This document shows, piece by piece, positions 1-10,731 of a stretch of DNA of 64,000 nt. The number at the start of each line of letters is the position of its first letter. Position 1 is the stretch's first letter. The stretch is from Lactuca virosa (lineage: Eukaryota; Streptophyta; Magnoliopsida; Asterales; Asteraceae): contig CAKMRJ010005634.1 of NCBI GenBank assembly GCA_928212115.1, positions 263,199,336-263,263,335 of the forward strand. The letters run 5' to 3'. The position numbers and the translations under genes are program-made. The notes under the pieces were generated by a model. That model had not been told where the DNA came from. It did not search any database and saw only the letters and a list, made by a program, of their open reading frames with translations.

Positions 1-122
1 TGGAAGAGTCTGCCACGATGATCTTTGTTGTGTGGAAAGTAGCAATTGCAGACATTAAAGAATCTCCCACAAGAAATCTCGGTATGACAAGAATATGAAT
101 TCAAACGATGAACCAATTGAGT

Positions 123-748
123 CTAGAGAATTGACCCATAATCAAGATTGATGCCATGGTATAGACCATAGATGATGTTCATGAAAGCTTTGCTGGCACC
201 ATCGGATCCAGAAACCCGTTTAGAAAAACCCTTAAAGAGAAGGGTAAACAACCCATTCCATTGAGGATGTAGGCAAGGCTTCTTGACTTTGGTGATGGTA
301 GAAAGAAGATCAGTGCACCCCATGTTGTAGAACATCTCGAAGATCTGGGCATTATTGATCGAGTCAGGATGCACCATTGAGTCCACCTGGGTTAGCCCTA
401 AAAGATGGCAAAACCTAATTTTGGAGACAGAAGTTTTCTTGTTGAAAATCTCGAACATAATACGCTCCTCAGCCTTACGTACTTTGCTAAAGAATAAACC
501 TGAGATAGGAGAGACATTGGCACGTATTCAACTTGGGTAAGAGCTTTGACCAGTAGGGAGTACTTGAGGTATTCGACGATATGTAGCATAAAAGCATCAT
601 ACTTGAATGGATCCAAGTCGAGAATCAGCTTCTGATTAGGTTTGATCATGAGGAAAGTGGATTGAGCAGTGTGTTCGTAAACTGAAGATGATTCTGCCAT
701 TGTTGAAGCTTGGTGAGGAAGATGAACAGTAGAGTGAGTATTTGCCAT
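123..748 (-). pseudogene. Extra ORF downstream of copia pol (function unknown, frameshifted)
   Basis: Two overlapping minus-strand frames (398-748, then 123-458) read as one protein broken by a frameshift near 400-460. The first has 116 residues starting MANTHSTVHLPHQ, and the second continues from MFEIFNKKTSVSK for 111 residues. I recognise no catalytic motif, zinc finger or clear membrane segment. The position, same strand and downstream of RNase H inside the copia element, is where some SIRE-like copia elements carry an envelope-like third ORF. Calling it env-like would be inference from position only. It could also be a captured host fragment. The left end of the frame may continue toward position 1. 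Confidence 0.5.
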
Positions 749-2450
749 TTGAATGCTCGAGAGATTTTTTAAGTGGTGAAGGAGAAAATAATTACGAGAA
801 ATCCCTTTATACGATTACCAGGAGAGAGAAAATCCTTAATGATATTGTAAGCGTGATTTTCTGAGCGACGCTTGATTAGACGTGATTAGACAACTGTTAC
901 CCACAAAAGTGTGTCAGGCGGCGTGATCACTTGGTGATGTTTTAAATTCACGCACCTTTATTTTTGAAATCTTATCCATTCCCCGCCTCTTCATATTATC
1001 CTTTAACACATCATATTCCAAGTTGATAAACAAAACTCCTTTCGCCGGAATAATCCATTTGGAAGCGAGATACCATAGTAACCACGAACAAGACTTTTGG
1101 AAAGTCAATAGACTTTCGTGCAAAGGGTGTGCCAGAGAAGAAGAAATAAAACAAGTTATATCTATGGGATCTAAGTGATGTCATTTGAGACATGAAACTG
1201 AGGATCCCGGGCACGAATCGCTTCTTTCAAAGTCAAGAGAGACTTAGAAATGTCTGAGTGGTTTCCTGTTGAAGTACGATCAAATGTTTGTTAAGAAACA
1301 TTGAAAAGCATCTTTTAATTTCGTCTTTAAGGGTGGCTTTCGTTTAAACCAAACTACGAACAAGATATAAGAACGAAAGTGGGATGAAGTACTTGTGTAG
1401 CCAGTGTAGCTTTAAACATCAAGTAGGTTGGACAATTTTGTAGTGACTTGGGAAAAGTTTAGAAATCTCAAAAACAAAATTAAAACATGATCTTTTGGGA
1501 AGAAATGTCTTAGTTTTAGACAATTTCATAAAGATCTCAAAGGAAATAAAAGAGATTTCTTGGTACAAACCACATTAATGGCTTCGTTAATACAGGGGTG
1601 AAAAACTAGAACATTCAATTGTTCACCGTCAATTCATTGAAGGTATTGGATTGGGGGTTTCACTTAGATCATGGTGAAACGAAACTCAGATCATTAACAC
1701 AGATGTTGTGTAACCGTAAACCTCAGTGGAACATTCTGAGAGTCTCAAGGGTTACTTTCATGGAATCGAAAATAATGGAGAAAAATGGTGAGGTGGTTAA
1801 AGAACCGAAAGTACCTCTGCTATACGAAAGTGACGAAGCAAATAACTCTTAACTCAATGTGAAAAGAGTAAGGTAGCTCATGACTTAAGTGAATATAATA
1901 GCCTGATTGGGAAGAAACGATTTGTATATATCGAATCAGTAAGGCTTCACTCTAGAGTCGTCGAGGCTTTGGACAACATGCAGCAGCATGCTCCTAGGGA
2001 CACTTAGCGAGTATATAGATTAAGATTTGATACCTTCCCCATGAGATATTGTTGAGAAAAACAGCAGTTGTAAAACAATCTAGAAAAAATATTTTTGTAT
2101 TTTTGATTTTTTTGAAAAAGAAATTAAAACAGAAAGAAAAATATTTTTTGGATTTTAGATTGTTCTGAAAAAGAAATAAAAACAGAAAGAAAAATTATTT
2201 TTGTATTTTAATTTTTCTGAAAAGAATAAAAACAGAAGGAAAATAAAATGTACAAAAGTATACATAAAGTATAACCGAACGTTTGCCTTTTGACGGATGA
2301 AGCGAACCATACCGAGCGTTCGGTACAATTCGGTTCCCGAAAAATTCGGAACCGAAATAGACCGAGCGTTCGCTCTATTTTTCTTGTTAAAATTTTAATG
2401 AGGCGAAGGTGGTTTCGGTACGGATTCGGCTTCCATCATTCCTAAGCCTT
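749..2450. other. Non-coding spacer of the copia element
   Basis: No credible gene is seen here. The stretch lies between RNase H and the extra ORF. It holds A/T-rich runs at 2070-2240 with three degenerate repeats of an AAACAGAAAGAAAA-type motif. At 2275-2400 there is a short region rich in GGTTCGG / CCGAAC words. An open frame at 1619-1852 on the plus strand has no recognisable similarity. Confidence 0.5.
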
Positions 2451-2459
2451 GGAGTATAT

Positions 2460-3173
2460 TGTTGAAGGTTGCTTCAGGCAGCAGGCTTTCGTGAATATGT
2501 CTGCCAATTAATCAGTGGAGCGCACGAAATGAATTTCAACGTTACCATCTTCCACATGATCCTTGATAAAGTGGTACCTCAGTGCTATGTGTTTCGTCTT
2601 TGAGTGTTGTACTGGGTTGTGACATATTCGGATTGCGCTTTCAGAGTCACAATAGTGTGGGATTCGCTTCATGTTCAGGTCATAGTCTATTAACTGACTT
2701 TGAATCCAAATGACCTGCAAAGCACAAGATGCAACGGCTATATATTCATCTTCGGCTGTGGACAAGGATACACATGTTTGTTTCTTGGACTGCCAGCTGA
2801 CGAGTTTGCCATCCAGAAATTGACAACCGTCTGTGGTACTTTTTCTATCTAGACCACATCCTCCTAGATCGGCATCAGAGAATGCTTAAACGAAGAATCC
2901 TGATTTCGCCGGATACCATATACCGAGAGATGAGGTTCGCTTCAGGTATCAGAATATGTTCTTGACTGCCACCTTGTGAGATCCGCATGGATTGGCTTCG
3001 AACCTGGCATAGTAACAAACAAAAAACATAATATCTGGTCTACTGGCTGTAAGATACATTAGAGACCCTATCATTTGACGATAGAGCGTCATATCAGCAG
3101 CCGGTTTTTCCAAAGATGGTGTTAGCTTCGTCCCGAAAGCCATTGGAACCTTCACTTTTGAGTCTCCCATCAT
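2460..3173 (-). pseudogene. copia RT C-terminal connection and RNase H
   Basis: Open pieces at 2949-3173 and 2508-2765 share one frame and continue the reverse transcriptase piece at 3201-3449. The first has the copia signature YRQMIGSLMYLTASRPDIMF. The second has STAEDEYIAVASCALQVIW and CDSESAIRICHNPVQHSKTK with HYHFIKDHVE-like ending (here RYHFIKDHVEDGNVEIHF), the typical copia RNase H block that degrades RNA of the RNA:DNA hybrid. In-frame stops lie between the pieces and just after FVRSTD, where copia proteins normally continue with QLADIFTK; the remaining LADIFTK can be read after the stop. The domain is inactive as encoded. Confidence 0.9.
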
Positions 3174-3200
3174 GCCGAACTTTGCCAGTAAAGTCTTTAT

Positions 3201-3982
3201 TTAGGCCTCCTGATTGATAAAAATGCCTTCATGTCCCAGTCTTATGTTCAATCCAAGGAAAAAGTTAATTGGACCCATTGAACTCATCTCAAATTTAGTC
3301 TCCATCAACTTTCGGAATTCAGCTGTTAGGCTATAATTTGTGGAACCGAAGATGATGTCATCGACATAGATTTGGACGATCATTAAATGGTCACCCTCTT
3401 TCTTGCGAAAGAAGGTTGGGTCAACCGAACCTTGTTTAAACTTGGACATCTTTAGAAAAAACGAGTTAAAGTTTCATACCATGCTCTAGGAGCTTGCTTC
3501 AGACCATAAACGGCTTTATCCAAAATATAGCAATGGTTGGGATACTTTTCATTCATGAAACCCGGTGGTTGCTCAACATATACGGTTTCTTCTAGTTCTC
3601 CATTCAGGAAAGCACACTTGACATCCATCTGAAATACCTCAAAATTTTTGTGTGTTGCATATGCCAAGAAGATTCGAACTGATTCTAACCTTGCTACTGG
3701 AGCGAAAGTTTCTTCATAGTCGATCCCTTCTTCCTGACAATATCCTTTCACCACAAGTCTCGCTTTGTTCCTTATGACGTTACCTTCTTTATCCATTTTG
3801 TTGCAAAACACCCATTTTAGACCGACCACAGAAGCATCAGGTGGCGTGGGAATCAATCTCCAAACCTTGTTTCGTATTGAGTTCGTCCTGCATGGCCTGA
3901 ACCCAATCAGAGTGATTGAGTGCAGTGTAAACTGTTTTCGGTTCAAATTTGAGACGAATGAATTAAACATGCAATATTCCAC
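3201..3982 (-). pseudogene. copia reverse transcriptase (RVT_2)
   Basis: The 3452-3982 piece carries the N-terminal RT block: WVFCNKMDKEGNVIRNKARLV, then GYCQEEGIDYEETFAPVARLES, QMDVKCAFLNGELEETVYV and YGLKQAPRAWYETL. The 3201-3449 piece carries the catalytic IYVDDIIFGSTN motif. The two pieces are in different frames, so at least one indel lies near 3450. RT copies genomic RNA into cDNA in the virus-like particle. An in-frame stop follows GIFINQEA at 3201. The sequence is clearly of the copia (Pseudoviridae) type, with YVDD and the conserved QMDVKxAFLNG block. Confidence 0.93.
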
Positions 3983-4416
3983 TTGAGAGAATAAAGCAGT
4001 TTGCTTCGCTTTTAGTTGAGAGCGTGTAAGAACTCCCTCAGATGATTCACCAATGACTTGAGCTTTTGGGTGATCTCTTATCCATTTTGTGAGCGGAGGG
4101 TAGGATAGATCGTAGGCAGGATCCAGTTCAGCGTTGACTTCCTCTTTGAATTTTTATTGAACATCCAAATCAACATTTGAATTTTGATTCTCCCCCTCCA
4201 ATGATGAGACGGTTTCAACCTCAGGTTCAGAATTCTCCCCCTCGAGTGGGCTTCCATGGTTCATGGTGGGAGATGGGTTCTCCCCCTGGAAAGGCGAATC
4301 AGATTCATTTGCCATAGACGAACCCTCCCCCTGCAATGGAGTGCTTTCTTTTTAAGGTTCGCTTGGATTGGAGGTTCGGCTTTCCATTTCTTTTGTGGCA
4401 TCATCGATTATCTTCT
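3983..4416 (-). pseudogene. copia integrase-RT linker with GEN-rich acidic repeat
   Basis: Between integrase and RT, a 60-residue open piece (4154-4336) is low-complexity and carries a repeated S-x-xxGEN motif (QGEGSS, FQGENPSP, LEGENSEP, LEGENQNS). On the plus strand this is a series of TTCTCCCCCTC blocks. Copia elements normally have a variable, poorly conserved linker here, so this is ordinary apart from the short repeat. It is not in frame with the integrase C-terminal piece. Confidence 0.6.
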
Positions 4417-5364
4417 TTATTTCATCGACTTTATTATATGCTGCTTTTGCTTCAGAATGGATAGCCTCTCTGGCTCATCAAAGAGTTGCATGTATTCCTC
4501 ATAAAGGTCAGCTATTGGAATTGTGATTGGACTTGGTGTTGGAAAGATATCTCCAATTTGACTTTCGCTTAATTGATTCTTCTTCGGGTAGTTGTCGTCA
4601 AACGTGACATAATAGGTTTCTTCCATTTTCTTGGATCGTTTGTTGAGAACACTATATTCCTTAGAGTTCAGCAAATAACCCAGAAAGATACCTTCGTCTG
4701 CCTTCACATACAACTTGTTTCAGTTTTCTTTAGAATTAAAGATGAAGCACCTGGAACCGAAGACATGGAGAAACTTGACGTTAGGTTTTCGATTATTTAA
4801 GATTTCATATGGAGTAAGGGTAAATCGCTTAGTCAAGAAGGATCTATTTTGAGTGTAGCAAGCTGTGGCGATTGCATCAGCCCAGAAATACAGAGGTAAA
4901 CAAGCGAAACTAAGCATGGTTCGGGCTGCTTCACATAAGGAACGGTTTCGTCTTTCAACTACGCCATTCTGCTGTGGAGTGTAGGGAGCAGAAAAGTTGT
5001 GAGTGACTCCCTTTTCGGCTAAGAATTCTTCAAACTCTTTGTTATTAAATTCCAGCCCATTGTTGCTTCTGATGTTGTGAACCACCTTTCGCAACTGAAC
5101 TTCCACTTGTTTTATAAAGTACTTCAGCTTTGGAGTGGCCTCTGATTTCTGTTTGAGAAAATATACCCAAGTGAAATGGGAAAAATCGTCAATAATAACA
5201 AGTATATACTTACTACCACCCACACTTTCGATTGCAGACGGTCCATATAGATCAATATGAAGAAGCTCAAGAGGCTCAATGATCTTTGTTTTTACAAGAG
5301 TTGGATGACTCTTTCTGCTTTGCTTTTCCCATTTCGCATGCTGCACACAGATGATCTTTATCAA
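4417..5364 (-). pseudogene. copia integrase catalytic core (rve), second Asp replaced
   Basis: The open frame 4720-5364 has the first catalytic Asp in LLHIDLYGP, the core block KYILVIIDDFSHFTWVYFLK, and the Glu in YTPQQNGVVERRNRS. At the second catalytic position the codon reads Asn in NIRSNNGLEF, where copia proteins normally have SDNG. A TGA at 4720-4722 interrupts the frame, which continues in the same phase to 4417 (VKADEGIFLGYLLNSKEYSV). The enzyme normally joins cDNA ends to host DNA; as encoded it would be dead both by the stop and by the D-to-N change. Upstream it overlaps the pre-integrase piece in another frame. Confidence 0.9.
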
Positions 5365-5890
5365 ACTTTAAGAGAGGAAGCCCTCGCACATGATCACCAA
5401 GAACTAGCTTGTTAATGTATTTGAAGTTAAGGTGCGAGAGCCTTCGGTGCCATAGCCAGCTTTTATCAAAGTGAGCCTTCGTTAGCAGACATATAGTAGG
5501 CTTCCCTCTATGGGATTTAGGTTTAAGGGGGTACATCTCCCCTTTTCGCTGCGACTTCAACATAACTGCTTTCGTCTTTTTCTCTATAATTTCTGATCCT
5601 TCATCATCAAAGGATACTTTCAGGCCAGTTCTCACAACTAATTGTGAAACACTAATTAGATTGTGTTGCAATCCTTCCACATAAGCCATCTTTCTGATCG
5701 AAAATTTTCCATTTGTGATCATCTCGTAGCCTTTTATTGTTCCAAAGGAATTATTACCATACTTTACACATCCACCATCTTTGAGATCACGAAACTCTCT
5801 CAACTCTTCCTTTCTTCCTGTCATGTGACGCGAGAAGCCACTATCAATATATAATTCGTTGTCAAACTGCTCGTCACGTATGACCTGCAA
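5276..5890 (-). pseudogene. copia aspartic protease and GAG-pre-integrase domain
   Basis: The frame has the retropepsin active site ELYIDSGFSRHMTG near residues 12-25, then YGNNSFGTIKGYEM and LISVSQLV, the end of the protease. The zinc-binding pre-integrase block follows: LWHRRLSHLNFKYINKLV ending in HLCAACEMGKAKQK, giving H-x3-H...C-x2-C. The frame runs 90 bp past the start of the integrase core piece, in another phase, so an indel lies around 5280-5360. Protease would process the Gag-Pol polyprotein. The flap Gly-containing segment is visible and the active-site DSG is intact. Confidence 0.9.
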
Positions 5891-6092
5891 AATTAAGCGG
5901 ATTTAGGAACCCAAAGTTTCTTGGGTCCTGGTGAGCCTTTTACAGAACAAGGAAAAGCAACAGAAAGATCAAGCATATACATTTGTTTTATTAAAGTGGT
6001 TTCGTCTTTTCTTTTAATGGTGAAAACCTTGACTTTGTTACTTGTTTTGTTTGAATCAGTTTGTTTTTCTTTATGTTGATTCTTAACAAAAT

Positions 6093-7662
6093 CTATCTTT
6101 TCCTTCCTAGGGTTAATGGTCGTCTTCTTTGTTTGAACTTCATAATCTGAGACGAGCTTTCCCTTCCCTTTAACATCCTTGATAGGAGTTTTCTTTGGTA
6201 GAGGGTGAGGAGGATTGGGTTTCTCAGAAGACCTTTTTGGAACGGATGACTTGTGAGCGAAAATACTAATTTGTTTCTATGAAGCGCAGGAATGACAGTG
6301 AGAACACTGTTTGGGTTTCGCCTGTGGATGTACTTTCGTCTTTTGGTTGAAAGACTTTTCTTTACGTACATAGTTGGAGTTCTGGGATTGCCAAAACTGC
6401 TTCCTTTCGTTGAGATTTTTCTGATATCTCCTATTTCGTTGACGTTTCTGCTCTGGATGTTGCTTGGAAGATTTGTGAATATTCACATTCATTTTCACCT
6501 TCCTGGCATGAGGTTTGGTTCTTACTGACTGAGGTTCGGCTCTTACTGACTGAGGTTCGCTTGAACCTTTTGAAGGTTCACTTTGAACGTCCTTGGTGCC
6601 ACTTGTACTAGCTTTATCGAACCTTGATGGTTTATTTAGCGGTTCAGCTATGTATCTGCCTTTCACTCTCCACAAGGTTCGTTCCGACAAACCTTTCGTT
6701 TCATCAGCATTGTTGATTGGGGCTGACCAAAAATACTCATCACAACCATCAGCGTTATCCTCATCTACTATGTTTGTTAGCTCAACTGTATGATCCTTAG
6801 TAACTCTAGTGGTACTATACAATTGATTTGGTACAGTTTGCACCTTTTGGTATACCGCAACCTTCTCTTTCAGGACTTTCACCATGTCCTTTGACAATCG
6901 AGCGAACTCAACAGAATTTTCGGATATAAGGAATTTTGTTGGTTCTCTTTTAATAAATTCAAAACAGTCAACCTCATCCTCTACAGATATTTCACTCATG
7001 TCACTGTCCTCATCAAATTCAGATGTATTTTCAGCATTAATCCTTTTATCTGAACTCAAATTAGAACTCGACGAGCCAAATTTCTGTACAGTTTCGGTCT
7101 TTATTTTTAATCTGTCATTTTCATCCAGTAAGTTTTTGAGCATGTCCTTGTGGTCTTTGGACTTAATAAATGACTCAATTTTGTCCACTCCAATTATGTA
7201 GGCGTCAGAAGTTTCTTCTGATGAGACAATTGATTCACACTTATAGCAATCAGCATCTATTTCTTCTTCCTTTAATTCAAGGAATGGCAAAATCATTTTG
7301 TGAATTTTATCGCCAATCTCACAATTTAAATACAACTGAGTAATATTGGAATAAAGACGTTTAGCAATTAAGCAAAAAATATTCCTTTGTTTCAAAAACT
7401 TTAAATTGTCACGTTGCAAATAAATCAATTCATCTCTTGCCCTAACCAACTCTAATTCCTTCTTCTCTATCCACATCCTTCGCTCCTCACTCTTGGAAGA
7501 CACCCTGCTAAGTTTATCAGTTAGGTTAGAATTCGTGAGGCAAGTCTGTTTTAGGCTACCGCTTAGACTAGAGAAAGTGAATTTTAAATCATTTAATTCT
7601 TTTTCATAGTTATATACGGGTATTTTAAGAGATTCAAGGATGGAATTTACCTTCTTGATCAA
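6093..7662 (-). pseudogene. copia gag-pro spacer, coiled-coil and basic low-complexity region
   Basis: A 461-residue open frame (6277-7662) links the gag knuckle to the protease. Residues 1-130 are heptad-like and charged (ELNDLKFTFSSLSGSLK..., KSEERRMWIEKKELELVRAR), probably coiled coil. The middle is acidic (FDEDSDMSEISVEDEVDCFE). Residues 370-460 are basic with a repeated SEPQSVRAEPQSVRTKP and a final CSHCHSC cluster. A second, overlapping open frame follows at 6093-6371. Similar long spacers occur in plant copia polyproteins of this type. The first codon overlaps the last codon of the gag piece. Confidence 0.7.
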
Positions 7663-9089
7663 CTGATCACACTCATTGATCTGCTCTCCGACTGGTTTTG
7701 CGGTAAAGCATTTGTCTTCCCTCTCCTTCGCTTCTTCACACCCGCCATCTGTTGGTAGCCTCTCATTTGAGACACCCTAGCTGTTACCATTAAACATCTG
7801 CTAGTAACCTCAAATCCTTCTTCCTTCGCAACAAATTCCCTGCCATGTGTGGGCTTGCGAACTTCTTCATCTTCTGAGTCAGTAGACCAAACTTCTACTC
7901 CACCGAACTCGTTTTCTGCAATATCTTCCTGCACAATCAAATCAGGCATAGATTTATCATTAGTTTTCTTCTTCTGGATTTCCTCCAGCTTACGCTTAAA
8001 GTAAGCTTCATCATCTTCTCCCTCTTTCTTCTCATTCATCTTTCGTAACATGCAGTCCTTCGCCAAATGATTCTGCCCGTGACAGTAGTCGCAGTCATAC
8101 CCAGAGTTACCAACAAGCTTTTCTTCTCTCTTCTCTTCTTCCTTTTGAGGAGTATTTATGTTCTCCTCCTTTGCCTTCTCGGAGCTATAACTCCCTTGCC
8201 AGTTTCGGTTTTTAGCAGAAGGAAATTTCTTCCTTGCGAACCGCATGGGGTTGGACACCATTAGAGCATACTCCTCACTAGTAAGATCACATTCTGAGAG
8301 ATCAGTCTTAAGTTCTTCATCATCCACAGATTTACCTTTAGCCACGAGTGCCAAAGAGCCTAAACTAGAAACAACTTTTGAGTCTTTTGTCACAACACTT
8401 CCATGTGACTTGAGAATCCCTACGAGCTTTGCCAATGAGTAAGGGGCTTGAACTGTTCATGTGCTTTAACAGTTGAAACCACCGCCATCCATTCGGGTCT
8501 TAGGCCATTCATGAAAGTGACCTTCTGCTCGATCACCTCTCTGCCAATTCCGTGCTTAATCATTTTACTGAGAAGATGGTTATAACGATTGAATGTTTGA
8601 ATAAGACTTTCCTCAGGATTTTGCTTGAAGTCACCAAACTCCGAAAATAGAAGAGTTTGGATGGAATGCTCGAGATCCTCATCGGTGGAAAATAACTCCT
8701 TAAGCCTTTTCCATATTTCATTTGCAGTAGTGCATGAACTCACCAGATGAAAGGTATCAGATTGTAAAGAGAATTTCGATCATCCTCATTGCTTTTACAT
8801 TGCTAATCATTTTGTCCTTCTCATCTTGAGGGACTTCCTTCACATCTATCATAAGCTGATTGAGCTCTTTCTGTGTCTTGATGGTTATGTTGGTTCCTGA
8901 GTGAACGAAAGGACCCAAAGTAATGGCCTCCCAGATCAAGTATCCATTATCCTCTAAACTGATATCATAGTCTTCAAAATGAAGAGCCCATACCTCATAT
9001 TCATGAGGGTATAGGATCGGAATCATTGTGGTCCAGCCAATGCTGTTAGAGATGTTGATGGGATTCTGTTGAGACTCGTCGAGAGACAT
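7659..9089 (-). pseudogene. copia Gag (UBN2-type capsid plus CCHC zinc knuckle)
   Basis: Three pieces in different frames make up gag: 8757-9089 (starts MSLDESQQNPINISNS, with YPHEYEVWALHFEDYDI), 8420-8743 (NEIWKRLKELFSTDEDLEHS...FNRYNHLLSKM) and 7659-8435. The last contains one CCHC knuckle, CDYCHGQNHLAKDC (C-x2-C-x4-H-x4-C), for RNA packaging. The start Met at 9089 lies about 180 bp inside the primer-binding site, a normal distance. At least two frameshifts (near 8750 and 8430) break the protein. The retrotransposon gag block is clear from the YxxW...E and the WxxLxxLF motifs. Confidence 0.88.
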
Positions 9090-9267
9090 GATGATTTGAT
9101 CAGCGTACCTGTCAAGAATCAGACTTGTAAAGATCGAGTTAGGGTAATATCGAGATCTAGGAACAACGTCAATAAAGTGATGACGACTCCAATGGATTCG
9201 ATAAAAGCGGAAACCCTAAATATTTTCTTCTAACAGAAGGGATGCGTATTATTTACACAACCTCCTG

Positions 9268-9280
9268 ATCTGATACCAAT
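9268..9280 (-). promoter_or_regulatory. Copia primer-binding site (initiator tRNA-Met type)
   Basis: On the minus strand the LTR ends ...TCATCA and is followed by ATTGGTATCAGA, matching the start of the plant initiator-Met tRNA complement TGGTATCAGAGC over its first ten bases. It fixes the inner edge of the 5' LTR. Confidence 0.85.
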
Positions 9281-9600
9281 TGATGAGATTAGAACTCTTT
9301 AAGATCGATAAGATTCTTAACAACCAACACAAGAACACAAAGCAAATAAGAACACAAGATGAATCAAACTGATGTCGAATGATTAATAAGCCACAACCTC
9401 AGGAGAACTCTATTAAGAATTGGTACTGTAGAGGTGTGGTAGGGTTACAATAATGAAATCAACGACTAGCCAATACACGGTGCATGCATGCACTATATAT
9501 AGATCTTATAACCCTAATAAATGACGGTTGGACAGGCCCAAAACGTATACATAATGGACTAAAGCAAAAAGCTCAATAACGCAATCTTCTATACCCAACA
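9281..9600 (-). repeat. 5' LTR of the copia element (320 bp)
   Basis: The boundaries are TG at 9600-9599 (TGTTGGGTATAG) and CA at 9282-9281, immediately before the primer-binding site. The length is at the short end for plant copia LTRs. A TATATATAG stretch at 9493-9502 could serve as a promoter element in either direction. Confidence 0.85.
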
Positions 9601-9846
9601 ATTTTATCATTCTCCAAATATTTTAAAACATTTTCTCCTATTATTTCCATTTTTTCTAGTTTTTAAATCAATTGATCTATTTCTTGTTCAGTTACTAAAG
9701 TTGTATAAATTTGCTCTGTATTTATGAAATTATAATCATCTTCTACAAAATCATCTATTTCATTATTTGTTTCTTCTATATTTGTTACATCTTTGCTTTC
9801 TTCTACTAACTAACATTCATTTTCTTCTTTACATTAAAGGTTGATT

Positions 9847-10410
9847 CTATTTTACTAGTCTCTCCATAATTAATTCGTGAAGAAAATATGTAGTTGTAAT
9901 AGGGGCAAGAATAGAATGTTTTTGAAAAAGAAGATAATCTTTTGAAATTGTCAGAGCACCATGGTCTTTCAAAACAAAGCTTAAGCCAATAATAAAATCA
10001 ATGTTTCTTAGTTTTAGTTTTCTAACCCATGTCTTGGGTGGCAAAGTATATTCTTTACTATAACCACAGTTTGTATCAAAACATATTTTAGATATAGGTT
10101 TTAATATATTTGTATAAGTATGTATTCCACCATCCATTCGTTGGGTTAAAATAGGATCATTAATTTGTGTAACATAACTTTTTGGTACTAAAGCATCATC
10201 TATAATGCAATTAGTACATCCTGTATCTACAAAAGCTAAACATTCTATTATATGTGTATTAATTCTTATTTTACATTTTACTTTTAAAGAAGTTAAATTA
10301 TCAGTATTGCATATGGATTGTGTATAGGAAGGTAGTGTATAAATTTGTTCTGCAAGTATGTTTTCTTGAATAATATTTTTTCCTTTGATATTTATTTTCA
10401 AACACATCAA
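9847..10410 (-). pseudogene. Caulimovirid aspartic protease region
   Basis: A 187-residue open frame has the active site LAFVDTGCTNCIIDDALVP near residue 60, with DTG as in pararetroviral proteases, and a second block KLKLRNIDFIIGLSFVLKDHG near residue 140 that fits the C-terminal part of the fold (hydrophobic-hydrophobic-G). In caulimovirids this protease cleaves the coat-Pol polyprotein. Downstream (9610-9840) the translated sequence is acidic with stops, as expected for the spacer before RT. Upstream, the reading continues in another frame (10301-10513), so the copy is broken by an indel around 10400. It is an old genomic relic, not a functional gene. Confidence 0.85.
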
Positions 10411-10419
10411 ATTTTTTCT

Positions 10420-10731
10420 GTTTTAATTTTAGAGTATCTTCTACAACTTCTATTCCTTTTCTTAAAAGTTTTATTTCTTGTTTTTCAAATTCTATAAAAA
10501 ATTGGTTTATCAATTTTCTCTTCTGTCTTAATAAAATTTTTGTTTCTAAACAATTTATACAAGCTTCTAAAAAACACGTTTCACATCGGGCCCTTAAATT
10601 TTTATGTGGATAAAATTACAAATAAAACATGAGATACTATCTGATCCTAAACTCTTTTTCCAATTATGATTATATTCTTCTGTATTCATTAATTCATATC
10701 CTTCTTCATTGGTTAAATCTTCATATTCTAT
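10420..10731 (-). pseudogene. Caulimovirid segment upstream of protease with Cys-rich cluster
   Basis: Minus-strand translation in mixed frames shows a Cys/His cluster (CFICNFIHK in one frame, then CETCFLEACINC in another) at about 10550-10640, then a Lys/Glu-rich helical stretch toward the protease (EIKLLRKGIEVVEDTLKLK). Two or more frameshifts are present. The segment ends at the TCTAT duplication of the gypsy insertion (10727-10731), and its frame is compatible with the coat-side sequence beyond 29367. The Cys cluster lies outside the coat-protein CCHC knuckle and may be a second metal-binding site (inference). Confidence 0.55.

Larger units (their letters stand above)
1..9600 (-). mobile_element. 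Ty1/copia LTR retrotransposon, partial (3' LTR outside window)
   Basis: Reading on the minus strand from 9600 to 1 gives LTR, primer-binding site, gag with a CCHC knuckle, aspartic protease, integrase, reverse transcriptase and RNase H, which is the copia order (protease-integrase-RT). An extra ORF follows RNase H. The LTR at 9281-9600 begins TGTTGGG and ends TCATCA. No second copy of it is visible at the left, so the element runs off the window edge. Many frameshifts and stops show it is not functional. Its right end abuts the endogenous caulimovirid at 9601, so it probably inserted into that viral copy; the target duplication cannot be checked without the left end. Confidence 0.9.
9601..10731 (-). 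mobile_element. Endogenous caulimovirid (pararetrovirus), protease-side segment
   Basis: This AT-rich minus-strand segment carries the protease region and the spacer that follows it. Its partner segment with coat-protein and movement-protein sequence is at 29368-31230; the two are separated by a gypsy element flanked by TCTAT on each side. The order movement-coat-protease and the strand agree with one interrupted caulimovirid copy. The RT/RNase H part would lie further left and is replaced in this window by the copia element. Genus is not certain; florendovirus/petuvirus-like is a guess. Confidence 0.85.
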
